A DNA stretch of 64,000 nucleotides from Acidobacteriaceae bacterium (lineage in GTDB: Bacteria; Acidobacteriota; Terriglobia; Terriglobales; Acidobacteriaceae): assembly GCA_003165075.1 (NCBI GenBank), contig PLSM01000167.1, positions 95,179-159,178 of the forward strand. The letters run 5' to 3'. Made by a program: the position numbers and the translations under genes. Below the pieces are notes generated by a model. It saw only the letters and a list, made by a program, of their open reading frames with translations. It was not told where the DNA came from and searched no databases. Positions 13,026-22,563 of this stretch are shown piece by piece. The number at the start of each line of letters is the position of its first letter. The first letter of the stretch is position 1.

Positions 13026-13982
13026 ATGGCTATGAGAAGAATTGCTCGGGAGATTCTTGAGTGGCTATATCGACTTCCTTCGAGTGAAGTAGCAAATACC
13101 TTGGCTGTGTTGGGCATCTGTATCAACATCGTCTTAGTGGCTGCGACGACAGTACTCGCCATCTATTCTTATCGGCAGTGGAGAGCAGTCGAAGATACTT
13201 TACAAGAGATCAAGAAACAGACACCAGCTGTAATACAGAGCGGAAGCGCCGCTCAATCAACAGCTCAAACAGCTGCAGCTGAGGCGGCAGCGTCGGATGC
13301 AAACACACAGAGAGTGCTCGGTGAGATGGAAAAGCAGTCTCAGGCCGCGCAAACCTTGGCAAACTCCACACAGGCCGCAACTGCGACGGCAACGAAGCAA
13401 CTAGATTTGTCTGAACGGCCATCGCTCGTCATTACCGAAACGAAGCTCCCTGCTGTGGGTGTGAATAGCTTCGGAAACGTCAGCTATGATGTGGATGTTC
13501 TGGTTGACAACACTGGTCGGACTCCCGCAACGAATGTCGCTCTGATCCCTGAGTTGAGCATCACTCCCGGATTTACGGGTTCGGTCACTGAACAATTGAT
13601 GAAAACCTGCCACAGGCTGGATAAATTCGGACCCCTTTACGGGGAGATGGTACCCCAAGGAGAGAAGGGCTACCACATCAGCCGAATGCCAAATTTTGCC
13701 GAGGGAGGGCCGTTGAGTAGCGTGCTGAAGAACACCTATATTGACCCGCAATCGGGTAGTCGTATGGTTCAGGCGGCCTTGGTCGTGTGCGTGCTGTACC
13801 GAAGCACCATATCGCCCAAAGTTCACCACACTGCTCTGATGTATGACGCGACTATCGCCTTTTCTGCTGACGAGACCGCCAAAATTGAGAACGGTTCGGT
13901 ACCGCGAGACCAGCCTATCGTAGTCTGGTCGGAACGCATACCCCTTCACAAGCAGGGGATACTCAATGGCTTTGCGGACTAA
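13026..13982 (+). CDS. Hypothetical single-TM protein
   Basis: ORF with N-terminal TM (NTLAVLGICINIVLVAATTVLAIYSYRQW) followed by an Ala/Gln/Thr-rich probable coiled coil; by eye less GC-rich than neighbours. Confidence 0.7.
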   Translation: MAMRRIAREILEWLYRLPSSEVANTLAVLGICINIVLVAATTVLAIYSYRQWRAVEDTLQEIKKQTPAVIQSGSAAQSTAQTAAAEAAASDANTQRVLGEMEKQSQAAQTLANSTQAATATATKQLDLSERPSLVITETKLPAVGVNSFGNVSYDVDVLVDNTGRTPATNVALIPELSITPGFTGSVTEQLMKTCHRLDKFGPLYGEMVPQGEKGYHISRMPNFAEGGPLSSVLKNTYIDPQSGSRMVQAALVVCVLYRSTISPKVHHTALMYDATIAFSADETAKIENGSVPRDQPIVVWSERIPLHKQGILNGFAD

Positions 13983-14178
13983 ACTCGGCTCTTCCATCGA
14001 TTCTGCAAATGTTTGGTCCTAATAGGGTTACGCTTGTCGCGCGAAGTGACCTCAGTCGAGGAAGGAATTACCCCAGATGGTCCACCAAGACACCTTCTTC
14101 TATGGTTTTATCCACTGGCAGTTTGCAGATTAAAAGGGTTACGGGAGTTCCAAAACCAGATTGTGAGAGAACGTAGGT

Positions 14179-14475
14179 GTGGTGTATCCCCGCCTCTCGA
14201 TCATTCATTTGCGGCAAAAGTCGCTGGCGCGCGGCGTGGCGCTGTCACTGAGCGCTTTCGCAGCCAGCCTGCGCCTGGCAGGCTTTCCCCACATCGAGGA
14301 TTTGCACGGTTCGCACTGGCAGATTGTTGTCCTGTTGGCTGCCGGGTGGGGGATGGGCGAAACGGCCCGCTGCCTGAGCCGGAAATGGAGTCTCTACCAC
14401 GCCGGAGTCCTGTTGTTGCTCTACGCCGACCTGATGATCCTGGCCATGATTGTTTTTTTGGTTGCCTATCCCTGA
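14179..14475 (+). CDS. Small hypothetical membrane protein
   Basis: 98 aa ORF with about three hydrophobic segments; GTG start. Confidence 0.5.
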   Translation: MVYPRLSIIHLRQKSLARGVALSLSAFAASLRLAGFPHIEDLHGSHWQIVVLLAAGWGMGETARCLSRKWSLYHAGVLLLLYADLMILAMIVFLVAYP

Positions 14476-14739
14476 GGCCGCGTGCGGGCTGGATCGCGCC
14501 GGGGCCGAGGAAAAACCAGCGTAGCGATTGCGGAAACTCGAGCAAACCTGATCGCAACACCTCATCAAAATGTGCGCGGGAAAGCCGGCCAAAGTGTACC
14601 GCAATTTCATGGATGCCATGCCGCACATCTTCCGTGTAGCATGAGCAGAGCGCGCGTCATGCCGACGCCTTCGTGGTTGGAAATCCTCAATGGTCCAGTC
14701 CGTGAGGCTGGTGCAGCACGGGTCGCGCGGGAGGAAGAG

Positions 14740-15144
14740 ATGCTCAAGGGTTTTCGTGATTTTATTCTGCGTGGAAACGTCGTCGATCTGGCAGTAGCGG
14801 TCATTCTGGGCGCTGCCTTCAACGCCATCGTTACGTCGCTGGTAAGCGATGTGCTGAACCCGCTGATTGCGGCCACCATCGGTAAGCCCGATTTCAGCAG
14901 CGTGATTCTGCACGTGGGCGGCGGCCAGATCAAGGTGGGCAACTTCCTCAACGCGGCTGTGTCGTTCTTGATTGTTGCCGCCGTCGTCTACTTTGCCATC
15001 GTGTTGCCGCTGAATCACCTGATGGCGCGGTTGAAGAAGCCAGCGCCGGAAGCTCCCTCCTCAATGAAGACCTGCCCGGAATGCCTGAGCGAGATTCCGC
15101 AGGCGGCCAAACGCTGTGCCCACTGTGCCCAGCCGGTGGCATGA
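14740..15144 (+). CDS. mscL: Large-conductance mechanosensitive channel with C-terminal zinc ribbon
   Basis: MLKGFRDFILRGNVVDLAVAVILGAAFNAIVTSLVSDVLNPLI...; C-terminal CPECLSEIPQAAKRCAHC. Confidence 0.94.
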   Translation: MLKGFRDFILRGNVVDLAVAVILGAAFNAIVTSLVSDVLNPLIAATIGKPDFSSVILHVGGGQIKVGNFLNAAVSFLIVAAVVYFAIVLPLNHLMARLKKPAPEAPSSMKTCPECLSEIPQAAKRCAHCAQPVA

Positions 15145-15217
15145 GAAAGAGTCAAGCGCCTAGTTGACCGCGGATCGTTGTGACCGAGTGGACACCGGCC
15201 GGTGCGTTGGCACGTCC

Positions 15218-17749
15218 TCATTGGTCACCGCGAAACAGTCCAATCTGAACCGCACCGAGTTTCTTCGGTGAGGAGGCAGGATTCCCACTGACCGGTGCGA
15301 AGGGCGCGTTGGCGATAGGTTGATCGTGGTTCTCGACGAGATAGGTGGCGCCGGCGGCGGCATCGAATTCAATCTGTGATCCAGAAGTGCGCGCCACGAC
15401 TTTCGCGACTGTCTTTCCTGAGAACACATCGACCGGCTGGCCCGGCCACGGATTACGCATCTTGATGGTCTGCGCCGTTCCGGCCTCGATGACGACAACG
15501 GTTACTGCGCCGTTCCTGGTTTGGACGTCGACCTTTGTTTTGCCCCGTACATAGACGCTGCCGTCGAAATCCCATCCCGGCGGAATGGCGGGAGCAATCC
15601 GGATGACTCCGTCGTAGTCCTGGACCAGCGCTTCCTGCAGCGCATCCGCTACCACACCGGTCTGTTCGACGTAGGGTTCTTGAGCGCCCGCTTCCCACTT
15701 GGCCATGCCGTTCACAAATCCCTGAAATTTCTGCGTCGTCTGGACCAGAGTCGAACCCACTTCGCTGCCTAGTTGAAGGCGCGCAGCCTGGATGGGATCG
15801 AAACCCCAGTCGACGGCCACCGGGTTTGGACGATGGACATAGGTCCGCCGCGCAAGGGCGAATAGCGGAGACGTATCGCCGATCAGGTCATAAGGCCACA
15901 CCGGTTCAAGGCCGATGTTTTCGATATTGTGCTGTTCCGCTCCCGGCAGCCAGGAGGCCGCGATCACATCGTCTTCCGCGGCGTCGGCAGAGGCTGTCAA
16001 CAGCGTGTGCGGACCGGCTGCCGCAGTGCGCGGCAAGGGCGGGACTTTCGGCAAGGCGGCCTGCAACTGCCGAACCAGATCGGGATCTTTGCCCAGCAGA
16101 TTGGCGGCCTGGATGGTGGCGGGATAGAGAGCCATGATGGCAGCAATATCAGTAGTTGGATCGGTTACATCCCATTGCGTCTCGTGCGCGTTGGAGGGAC
16201 TGGTGTGGAGCAGGCCGTCCGATCCCAATTTCTGGTGGGCGAGAAGGAAGCGTGCGGAGGATGCCATCAGCGGATAGTTCTGAGCGAGAAACCCGCGATC
16301 ATTGGTGGCGAGATATTGCTGCCACACCCAGAGCGACACCTCGGCGCCTGTGGAGAGCGTACGCGCGTTGTAGTAGGGCTTGAAGTTCGCGTCGCAGTTC
16401 AGGCCCATAGCGATTGGGGTCCAACTGGATTCATACTCAATCCCACGCCCGTTGAAGCGCATTGTCTCGGGCACACACACGCCCGGAAGACCGCTCATGT
16501 GCGCCTTGGTCCAATTCTCAATATTTGTCAGGTTCTCCCGGTAGAGATTGAAGTAGGGCTCATTCAGTTCCGTCAGTCCCGCGCCTATGTTGGCGGCGAC
16601 CTGCATACGCAGATTCCAATGCCAGAACGCGGACGGGTCCCACTTATGCGTGTCCTGGGCTGCAGAGATCATGTCTGCAACGCCGGCCTGGGAGCCCGGA
16701 TACTCGACACCTTTCTCGACGGCGGCGACATACAGATAGATGTTGCGGAGATTCTCCATATACTCTCCGGCGCCATCTTTGGAAGTGATTTTGATAACTG
16801 CGGCGCGATTCCAGAAATCGTGCCACCAGGATGTGTGCAGAGAGTCTGGCGGCTCCAGCAATGCCCGCGCAGCGATCGACTGCGCGTCTCCCTTGCCGTC
16901 GTAATGAGGGGACGCGGCGATGATTCGGAAATGTCCGTTTGCAAAAGGCCTGAAGGAAACGGTGACGGTCAGCGCGTCGGTGATAGAGACGGAAACGTCA
17001 CGTCCATCGGCGGTAATCGCGGAAAGCGAACCGAAGGCGCGGTCGGATGACTCCGGATTCCTGTTGTCAAGCCAAGCCTGGGCAAGCAGCCCTACCCGGC
17101 CTTTGGCCGTTGCGGAGGGAGTGCGCGGCGCCCAGAGTTTCAGAAGCGCCGTTTGCGGTGCGTTGGGATCGGCGCCGGTTACGTCCACGATCAACACATC
17201 TGAGTTCGGCTCGACAAAGGCCGTTACGGTCATTCCTCCGCCCTGCTCGCGAAACTCGCCGTGGTAGAGATCGAGGCGTCCCGCATAATCCTTTGCGAGG
17301 GTGAGGGGGGCGAGGCCGGGAATCACGAGCTGTCCCGGCGACAAGCGATCAGGTAAGGTGTCATTGCGATTGAGTTGCGCAGTGAGCCCATCGGCAGACC
17401 ACAATGCAACGCCAAGCCTGCCATTCCCGAGGGGCATCGGCTCTGAAGCTTGCAGATTTGGGCGGCTCAAAACGATGTCGGAGCGACCGATGACTGCGGG
17501 GACATCGACATGGAAGCCGCCATCATGCCAAGCGGAGGAAGCCGCCGGCGCAGACTGTTGGCCCACGGAAGGTCCTGCAACCGCCGCAAAAAAAAGAAAA
17601 AGACAAATGGTTCTGATACACAGGCTCTTCACAGGAAGACTCTCGCTTTCTCTTTGTTGATTTGGCGGAAGTGTACCAGCCGGTGGCTTAGTCGAGCTCT
17701 CTGAGCGGCCGCGAAAAGGCAAAAAAGCCCAGAAACATGAGCATCGCAA
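15218..17749 (-). CDS. Secreted glycoside hydrolase, GH95-like (alpha-fucosidase superfamily fold)
   Basis: Signal peptide region; MPLGNGRLGVALWSADGLTAQLNRNDT; (alpha/alpha)6-type segment HKWDPSAFWHWNLRMQVAANIGAGLTEL...; C-terminal IRIAPAIPPGWDFDGSVYVRGKTKVDVQTRNG. Confidence 0.68.
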   Translation of the reverse strand: MRCSCFWAFLPFRGRSESSTKPPAGTLPPNQQRESESLPVKSLCIRTICLFLFFAAVAGPSVGQQSAPAASSAWHDGGFHVDVPAVIGRSDIVLSRPNLQASEPMPLGNGRLGVALWSADGLTAQLNRNDTLPDRLSPGQLVIPGLAPLTLAKDYAGRLDLYHGEFREQGGGMTVTAFVEPNSDVLIVDVTGADPNAPQTALLKLWAPRTPSATAKGRVGLLAQAWLDNRNPESSDRAFGSLSAITADGRDVSVSITDALTVTVSFRPFANGHFRIIAASPHYDGKGDAQSIAARALLEPPDSLHTSWWHDFWNRAAVIKITSKDGAGEYMENLRNIYLYVAAVEKGVEYPGSQAGVADMISAAQDTHKWDPSAFWHWNLRMQVAANIGAGLTELNEPYFNLYRENLTNIENWTKAHMSGLPGVCVPETMRFNGRGIEYESSWTPIAMGLNCDANFKPYYNARTLSTGAEVSLWVWQQYLATNDRGFLAQNYPLMASSARFLLAHQKLGSDGLLHTSPSNAHETQWDVTDPTTDIAAIMALYPATIQAANLLGKDPDLVRQLQAALPKVPPLPRTAAAGPHTLLTASADAAEDDVIAASWLPGAEQHNIENIGLEPVWPYDLIGDTSPLFALARRTYVHRPNPVAVDWGFDPIQAARLQLGSEVGSTLVQTTQKFQGFVNGMAKWEAGAQEPYVEQTGVVADALQEALVQDYDGVIRIAPAIPPGWDFDGSVYVRGKTKVDVQTRNGAVTVVVIEAGTAQTIKMRNPWPGQPVDVFSGKTVAKVVARTSGSQIEFDAAAGATYLVENHDQPIANAPFAPVSGNPASSPKKLGAVQIGLFRGDQ

Positions 17750-19076
17750 GGCCCGACATCATGGCGAGGGCGTGGGGCGTAGGAATGTGGCGCGACAGTT
17801 CTCCGGCCAGCAGCGCACCCAGAGGCGGGAGGCCGAGGAAGCATGTGCCATAGATACTCATGACCCGGCCGCGCATCTCGTCGGAGGAGAGATGCTGCAT
17901 AGCGACATTGACCGAGGAGATGGTGAGAATCATTCCGAACCCTTCAAGAAACATGAGGAACTGGGAAAGGGCAAAGCTATGGGAGTAACAGAAGACAATG
18001 ACGACGGCCATGACGCCCGCGCCACAGAGGGCGATCACCGTGCCGCGATGGCGAATCTGGCCTTGCCAGGCCACGGTGACCGCACCCAGCACCGCACCCG
18101 CACCGGAACAGGCAAGAAGCCAGCCAAGCCCGCTTTCGCCGGTATGTAGCTGGTCGCGTGCAAAGTAGGGGATAAAGGTGAGAAAGGGCATGGTCAGCAG
18201 GCTGGAAACGCCGATCATCCAGATGAGCACGTACATCTGCGGGCGGCCGCGCACGTATTTAAAGCCGCCGTGGAGGCTGGTGAGCATGCTCTCGCGGCGG
18301 TGCTCCTGCTCCACCGGGTAGCGGATGCGCAGGAGCGCCCAGAGTACGGCCAGAAAACTGAGGCCGTTGAGGAAAAAGTTGCCGGCGACGCCGAACGCGG
18401 CCATGGCATATCCGCCCAGCGAGGGTCCAAGGATGCGCGACATGTTGAATTGCGCGGAGTTGAGCGCGATGGCGTTGGTGAGGTCTTCGCGGCGCACCAG
18501 GCGCGGCACCAAAGCCTGGTAGCTGGGCTGGTTCATGGCCATGGCTGTGCCATTGAGGAAGGCGATCACGGCCACCTCCCACACCGTGATGACCTTGAAC
18601 CAGGCGAGGCCAGCCAGCAGGAAGGCGAGGATCATCATTGTTGATTGCGTGGCCAGCAGCAGACGGCGCTTGTCCACGCGGTCGGCAATCACGCCACCGA
18701 AGAGGGTGAAGATGAGAAATGGAATAGAGCCTGCAAAGCCCACCACGCCCAGCCAGAAGGCAGAGTTGGTGATCACCAGAACCAGCCAGCCCTGGGCCAC
18801 ATTCTGCATCCAGGTGCCGATGTTGGAGAGGAAGTTGCCACTCCAGAAGAGGCGGAAGTTAGGATTGCGCAGGGCCCGCACCACCATGGGCAGGCGACTG
18901 GCATCCTCGCGGGCCAGCTCCGCTGCCGCTTCCAGACCGACCCCGAGCGGCTCCTCGTCCGACTGCCGTGCGGCGCTCAGAAAAGGTGTCCTCCAGACCT
19001 TTAGTGTAAGCTGTGGCTTCATCCGGTTGCGGCAGCAAACCGCCGGTATACCGACTCCATCAGCCTGATTGAACAC
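17688..19076 (-). CDS. MFS transporter (EntS/tetracycline-type exporter)
   Basis: ALRNPNFRLFWSGNFLSNIGTWMQNVAQGWLVLVITNSAFWLGVVGFAGSIPFLIFTLFGGVIADRVDKRRLL. Confidence 0.9.
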   Translation of the reverse strand: MFNQADGVGIPAVCCRNRMKPQLTLKVWRTPFLSAARQSDEEPLGVGLEAAAELAREDASRLPMVVRALRNPNFRLFWSGNFLSNIGTWMQNVAQGWLVLVITNSAFWLGVVGFAGSIPFLIFTLFGGVIADRVDKRRLLLATQSTMMILAFLLAGLAWFKVITVWEVAVIAFLNGTAMAMNQPSYQALVPRLVRREDLTNAIALNSAQFNMSRILGPSLGGYAMAAFGVAGNFFLNGLSFLAVLWALLRIRYPVEQEHRRESMLTSLHGGFKYVRGRPQMYVLIWMIGVSSLLTMPFLTFIPYFARDQLHTGESGLGWLLACSGAGAVLGAVTVAWQGQIRHRGTVIALCGAGVMAVVIVFCYSHSFALSQFLMFLEGFGMILTISSVNVAMQHLSSDEMRGRVMSIYGTCFLGLPPLGALLAGELSRHIPTPHALAMMSGLAMLMFLGFFAFSRPLRELD

Positions 19077-19084
19077 ACGATCCT

Positions 19085-21223
19085 TTGGCCCTTCTCATGC
19101 TCATCCGCAAATTTCACGCCCTTGTAGCACTCATGGCTGTGGTCCCGGGCCATTTGCTGGCGCAAACCACCGCCGCGCAATCCATTCTGGGTTATTCCGA
19201 CTTCAGCAAGCAGGCCGCAATCGAGGCGAAGTTCCTGTCTGTGCCCAGTGCAAAACTGGCCGGCGAAGAGTTGAAGACGCTGACCGCCGTGCCCCACCTG
19301 GCCGCGACGCCCGAGGATCGGAATACAGCCGACTATGTGGCGCAGAAATTCCGTGCGGCCGGCCTGGATACGGAGATCGTTCCCTACCGCGTGCTGCTGA
19401 ATCAGCCCAAAGTGGTGCGCGTGGAGGCATGGGATGCTACCGGGCGGCTGCTGATGAGCGGACCCACACGCGAGCACGTGGACGGCGATCGATACGCGGA
19501 CGACCCCAGGGTTGTGATGCCGTTCAACGGCTCCTCCGGTTCCGGCGACGTCTCCGGCGATGTGGTGTATGCGAATTACGGCCGGCAGGAGGATTTTGAC
19601 CAGCTTGCCTCTCGGCATATCGACCTGCGCGGCAAGATCGTCATCATCCGCTACGGTGCGATTTTTCGCGGAGTGAAGGTGTACCTGGCAGAGCAACGCG
19701 GCGCGGCAGGCGTGCTGCTCTACTCAGACCCGCAGGACGATGGGTATTCCAAGGGAGATGCCTGGCCGATCGGTCCCTGGCGGCCGGAGAGCGGGGTGCA
19801 GCGCGGCTCGGTACAGTATCTCTTCAAGTATCCCGGAGACCCGGAGACTCCTGGTGTGGCCTCCACGCCGGAGTTGCCCGACTCTGCGCGCATTCCCGGA
19901 GACCAGTCGGGCAACCAGCCCCACATCATCTCCATCCCGCTGAGCTATCACGATGCTGCACCCATTCTGGAGGCGCTGAAAGGTCCCGGAGCCACGCAGG
20001 ACTGGCAGGGAGCGCTGCCCTTCCACTACCACCTCGGGCCAGGCGGCGTTCGGGTTCACCTGGTGTCGCAGCAGGACTACCAGCGGCGCACGATTTGGGA
20101 CGTGATTGGGAGAGTGAAAGGCTCAGAGCACCCCGACGAGTGGGTCATCGTGGGCAACCATCGCGACGCCTGGGTGTTTGGCGCAGTCGACCCTTCCAGC
20201 GGAACGGCGGTCATGCTGGAGGCGGTGCACGGCATCGGCGCACTGCTGCGCGAGGGCTGGCGGCCCAAGCGGTCGCTCGTGATCTGCAGTTGGGACGCAG
20301 AGGAAGAGGGCCTGATCGGCTCGACCGAGTGGGTGGAGCAGCAGGGCACGGCTCTGGACCACGCCGTGGCTTACTTCAATACGGACGTGGGCGTCTCCGG
20401 ACCGGACTTCTCCGCCGCTGCCGTTCCCTCGCTGAAGCAGTTTGTCAGGGAGATTGCGCAGTCGGTCGCCAGTCCACTGGGCAGTACGGTGTACGAGCAG
20501 TGGAAGCTCAACCGCTACAAAGGCGATGAGCACCGGGCATCCAATGCGCCGCCCGTGAACGGCGAAGATGTGCACGTGAACGAACTCGGCTCGGGATCGG
20601 ACTTCACACCCTTTCTGCAACATGCCGGCGTTCCCTCGACCGACATCGGCTCGGGAGGCCCCTACGGCGTTTACCACTCGGCTTTTGACAATTTTGCCTG
20701 GTTCACGGCGAACGCCGACCCCCACTTTGTCTATCTGCAGGAGATGGCACGCGTCTTTGGGCTGGAAGCGCTGCGCATGGCCGATGCCGACGTGCTGCCC
20801 TACGACTACGCGACGTACGCGCGGGAGATTACAGCCTATCTGGCCGCGGCAAAGCGTAAGGCCAGCGATGTGAACCTGGGCTCGCTCGACTTTAACTCCG
20901 CCGAGGCGGCCGCCGCCCGTTTTGGCCAAGCGGCGGAACGGGCACGCCGCCTGCAAAGCGCTCCTGCAGGCGATTCGGCGCAACTCGATATGGCCCTGCG
21001 CCGGACGGAATCCGCACTGCTTTCCCCAGCGGGGTTGCCCAACCGGCCCTGGTACCGGCACACGATCTATGCTCCCGGAGAGGTGACGGGCTACTCGGCG
21101 GTGGTGCTTCCGGGAGTCAACGAGGCCATCAGCACCAAGGACGCCGCCCGCGCAGGGCAGCAGCTGGCGGCGCTGGCGCAGGCTCTGGATCGCGCAGCGC
21201 AAACCCTTGATTCTGCACATTAA
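19085..21223 (+). CDS. M28 family peptidase, glutamate carboxypeptidase II-like
   Basis: PA domain (GKIVIIRYGAIFRGVKVYLAEQRGAAGVLLYSDPQDDGY), VGNHRDAWVFGAVDPSSGTAVMLE, SWDAEEEGLIGSTEWVE, YHSAFDNFAWF. Confidence 0.93.
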   Translation: MALLMLIRKFHALVALMAVVPGHLLAQTTAAQSILGYSDFSKQAAIEAKFLSVPSAKLAGEELKTLTAVPHLAATPEDRNTADYVAQKFRAAGLDTEIVPYRVLLNQPKVVRVEAWDATGRLLMSGPTREHVDGDRYADDPRVVMPFNGSSGSGDVSGDVVYANYGRQEDFDQLASRHIDLRGKIVIIRYGAIFRGVKVYLAEQRGAAGVLLYSDPQDDGYSKGDAWPIGPWRPESGVQRGSVQYLFKYPGDPETPGVASTPELPDSARIPGDQSGNQPHIISIPLSYHDAAPILEALKGPGATQDWQGALPFHYHLGPGGVRVHLVSQQDYQRRTIWDVIGRVKGSEHPDEWVIVGNHRDAWVFGAVDPSSGTAVMLEAVHGIGALLREGWRPKRSLVICSWDAEEEGLIGSTEWVEQQGTALDHAVAYFNTDVGVSGPDFSAAAVPSLKQFVREIAQSVASPLGSTVYEQWKLNRYKGDEHRASNAPPVNGEDVHVNELGSGSDFTPFLQHAGVPSTDIGSGGPYGVYHSAFDNFAWFTANADPHFVYLQEMARVFGLEALRMADADVLPYDYATYAREITAYLAAAKRKASDVNLGSLDFNSAEAAAARFGQAAERARRLQSAPAGDSAQLDMALRRTESALLSPAGLPNRPWYRHTIYAPGEVTGYSAVVLPGVNEAISTKDAARAGQQLAALAQALDRAAQTLDSAH

Positions 21224-21270
21224 AGCTTCGGGCAAGAGGGTTTTGGAGGGTTAGACAAGGACTCTCAAAA

Positions 21271-21286
21271 TGTGATTTGGATCACG
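21271..21286. promoter_or_regulatory. CRP/FNR-family-like palindrome upstream of ccmE
   Basis: TGTGATTTGGATCACG = TGTGA-N6-TCACG, about 53 bp upstream of ccmE. Confidence 0.5.
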
Positions 21287-21338
21287 CATCATTCGCTGGG
21301 TGGTTGACCCCACCCCTTTCCACCCGTATCGTTAAAAA

Positions 21339-21875
21339 TTGGATATGAAAATCTCACCGAATTCCCTGCGGATTGGGATCGCCGTCGCAATTATCGTCGG
21401 CACTATTGGCTGGCTCGCTATCTCCGGCGCGCAGTCAAGCAAGAGCTACTATGTCACCATCGCCGAGTTGGGAGGGATGGGCGACAAGGCTTACAAGAGC
21501 AATCTGCGCGTGGAAGGATTTGTGCAGCCGGGCTCGATCGAACAGAGCGGCCCCCACGTAACGTTTGTGATGAACGAGTTTGAGAGCCACTCCGCGAAGG
21601 CCGCAACCGGCCGTCGGCTCACAATTATCTACAAGGGTTCAGAGCCGCCGCCGGACACATTCAAGGACGACTCGCAGGCATTGGCGGAAGGCACGTTTGG
21701 CCGCGACGGCGTCTTCCACGCGACTGTGCTGCAGGCCAAGTGCGCCAGCAAGTATGCACCTGCGCAGCCGGGTGCGGCACCCGCGCAGCCCAGTGCAGCG
21801 CCCGCCAATCCCCGCGCTGCCACGGAGCCCGCGCCTGGTGCGGGCAATCTAGCCGCTCGAACCGCAACGAACTGA
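21339..21875 (+). CDS. ccmE: Cytochrome c maturation protein CcmE, CxxxY variant
   Basis: N-terminal TM anchor; SNLRVEGFVQPGSIEQSGPHVTFVMNE; GTFGRDGVFHATVLQAKCASKYAP at the haem-attachment position. Confidence 0.85.
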   Translation: MDMKISPNSLRIGIAVAIIVGTIGWLAISGAQSSKSYYVTIAELGGMGDKAYKSNLRVEGFVQPGSIEQSGPHVTFVMNEFESHSAKAATGRRLTIIYKGSEPPPDTFKDDSQALAEGTFGRDGVFHATVLQAKCASKYAPAQPGAAPAQPSAAPANPRAATEPAPGAGNLAARTATN

Positions 21876-21879
21876 TCGC

Positions 21880-22563
21880 ATGACCGCGCAAGCCCCTGAG
21901 GCCGCCAGTTCCACGCTCTGCGCCCGCCTCGATACTGTCTCAAAACTTTTCGGCTCGTTCGCAGCGCTTCGCCAGGTGTCAGTGGACCTGGAGCTGGGGC
22001 GCTGCTACGTGCTTATCGGCGAGAACGGCGCGGGCAAATCGACACTGCTGCGGATTCTGGCGGGACTGCTGCGCCCCAGCCACGGCACGGTGAAGGTGTT
22101 CGGCGGGCAGGATCCGCACGAGGCGCGCGCACGCATTGGATACATGAGCCACGCGCCTATGCTCTACGACGAGCTGACAGCACAGGAAAACCTGCGCTAT
22201 TTTGCCAGCCTCTACCCCGGACGCGCGTGCCTGTCGCCCGCTGAGGCCCTTCGCCAGGTGGGCCTGGACCCGGAACTGGACCGCACGCTGGGGCAATACT
22301 CCCAAGGGATGCGACAGCGCACCTCGCTGGCGCGCGTGCTGCTGCCGGCGCCGGAGCTGCTGCTGCTGGATGAGCCTTTCTCGAACATGGATGTCGAGTC
22401 CGTCCGCCAGATGGTGGAGCTGCTGGCCGGCTTTCGGCAAGGCAACCGCACTATCGTCATCACGACGCACCAGCGCGACTCGGCCGCACCCATTGCCGAC
22501 TGGGTATTGGCCCTGCATGCGGGGCGGGTGAAGTCGTTTGAGCCGGGGAGTCCAACGCTATGA
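21880..22563 (+). CDS. ccmA: ABC transporter ATP-binding protein, CcmA-type
   Basis: Walker A GENGAGKSTLLRIL; signature YSQGMRQRTSLARVLL; Walker B LLLLDEPF; directly follows ccmE. Confidence 0.88.
   Translation: MTAQAPEAASSTLCARLDTVSKLFGSFAALRQVSVDLELGRCYVLIGENGAGKSTLLRILAGLLRPSHGTVKVFGGQDPHEARARIGYMSHAPMLYDELTAQENLRYFASLYPGRACLSPAEALRQVGLDPELDRTLGQYSQGMRQRTSLARVLLPAPELLLLDEPFSNMDVESVRQMVELLAGFRQGNRTIVITTHQRDSAAPIADWVLALHAGRVKSFEPGSPTL

Noticed and set aside
20123-21235. 370-aa minus-strand ORF
   Set aside because: Antisense to the M28 peptidase, which has clear motifs in its own frame.
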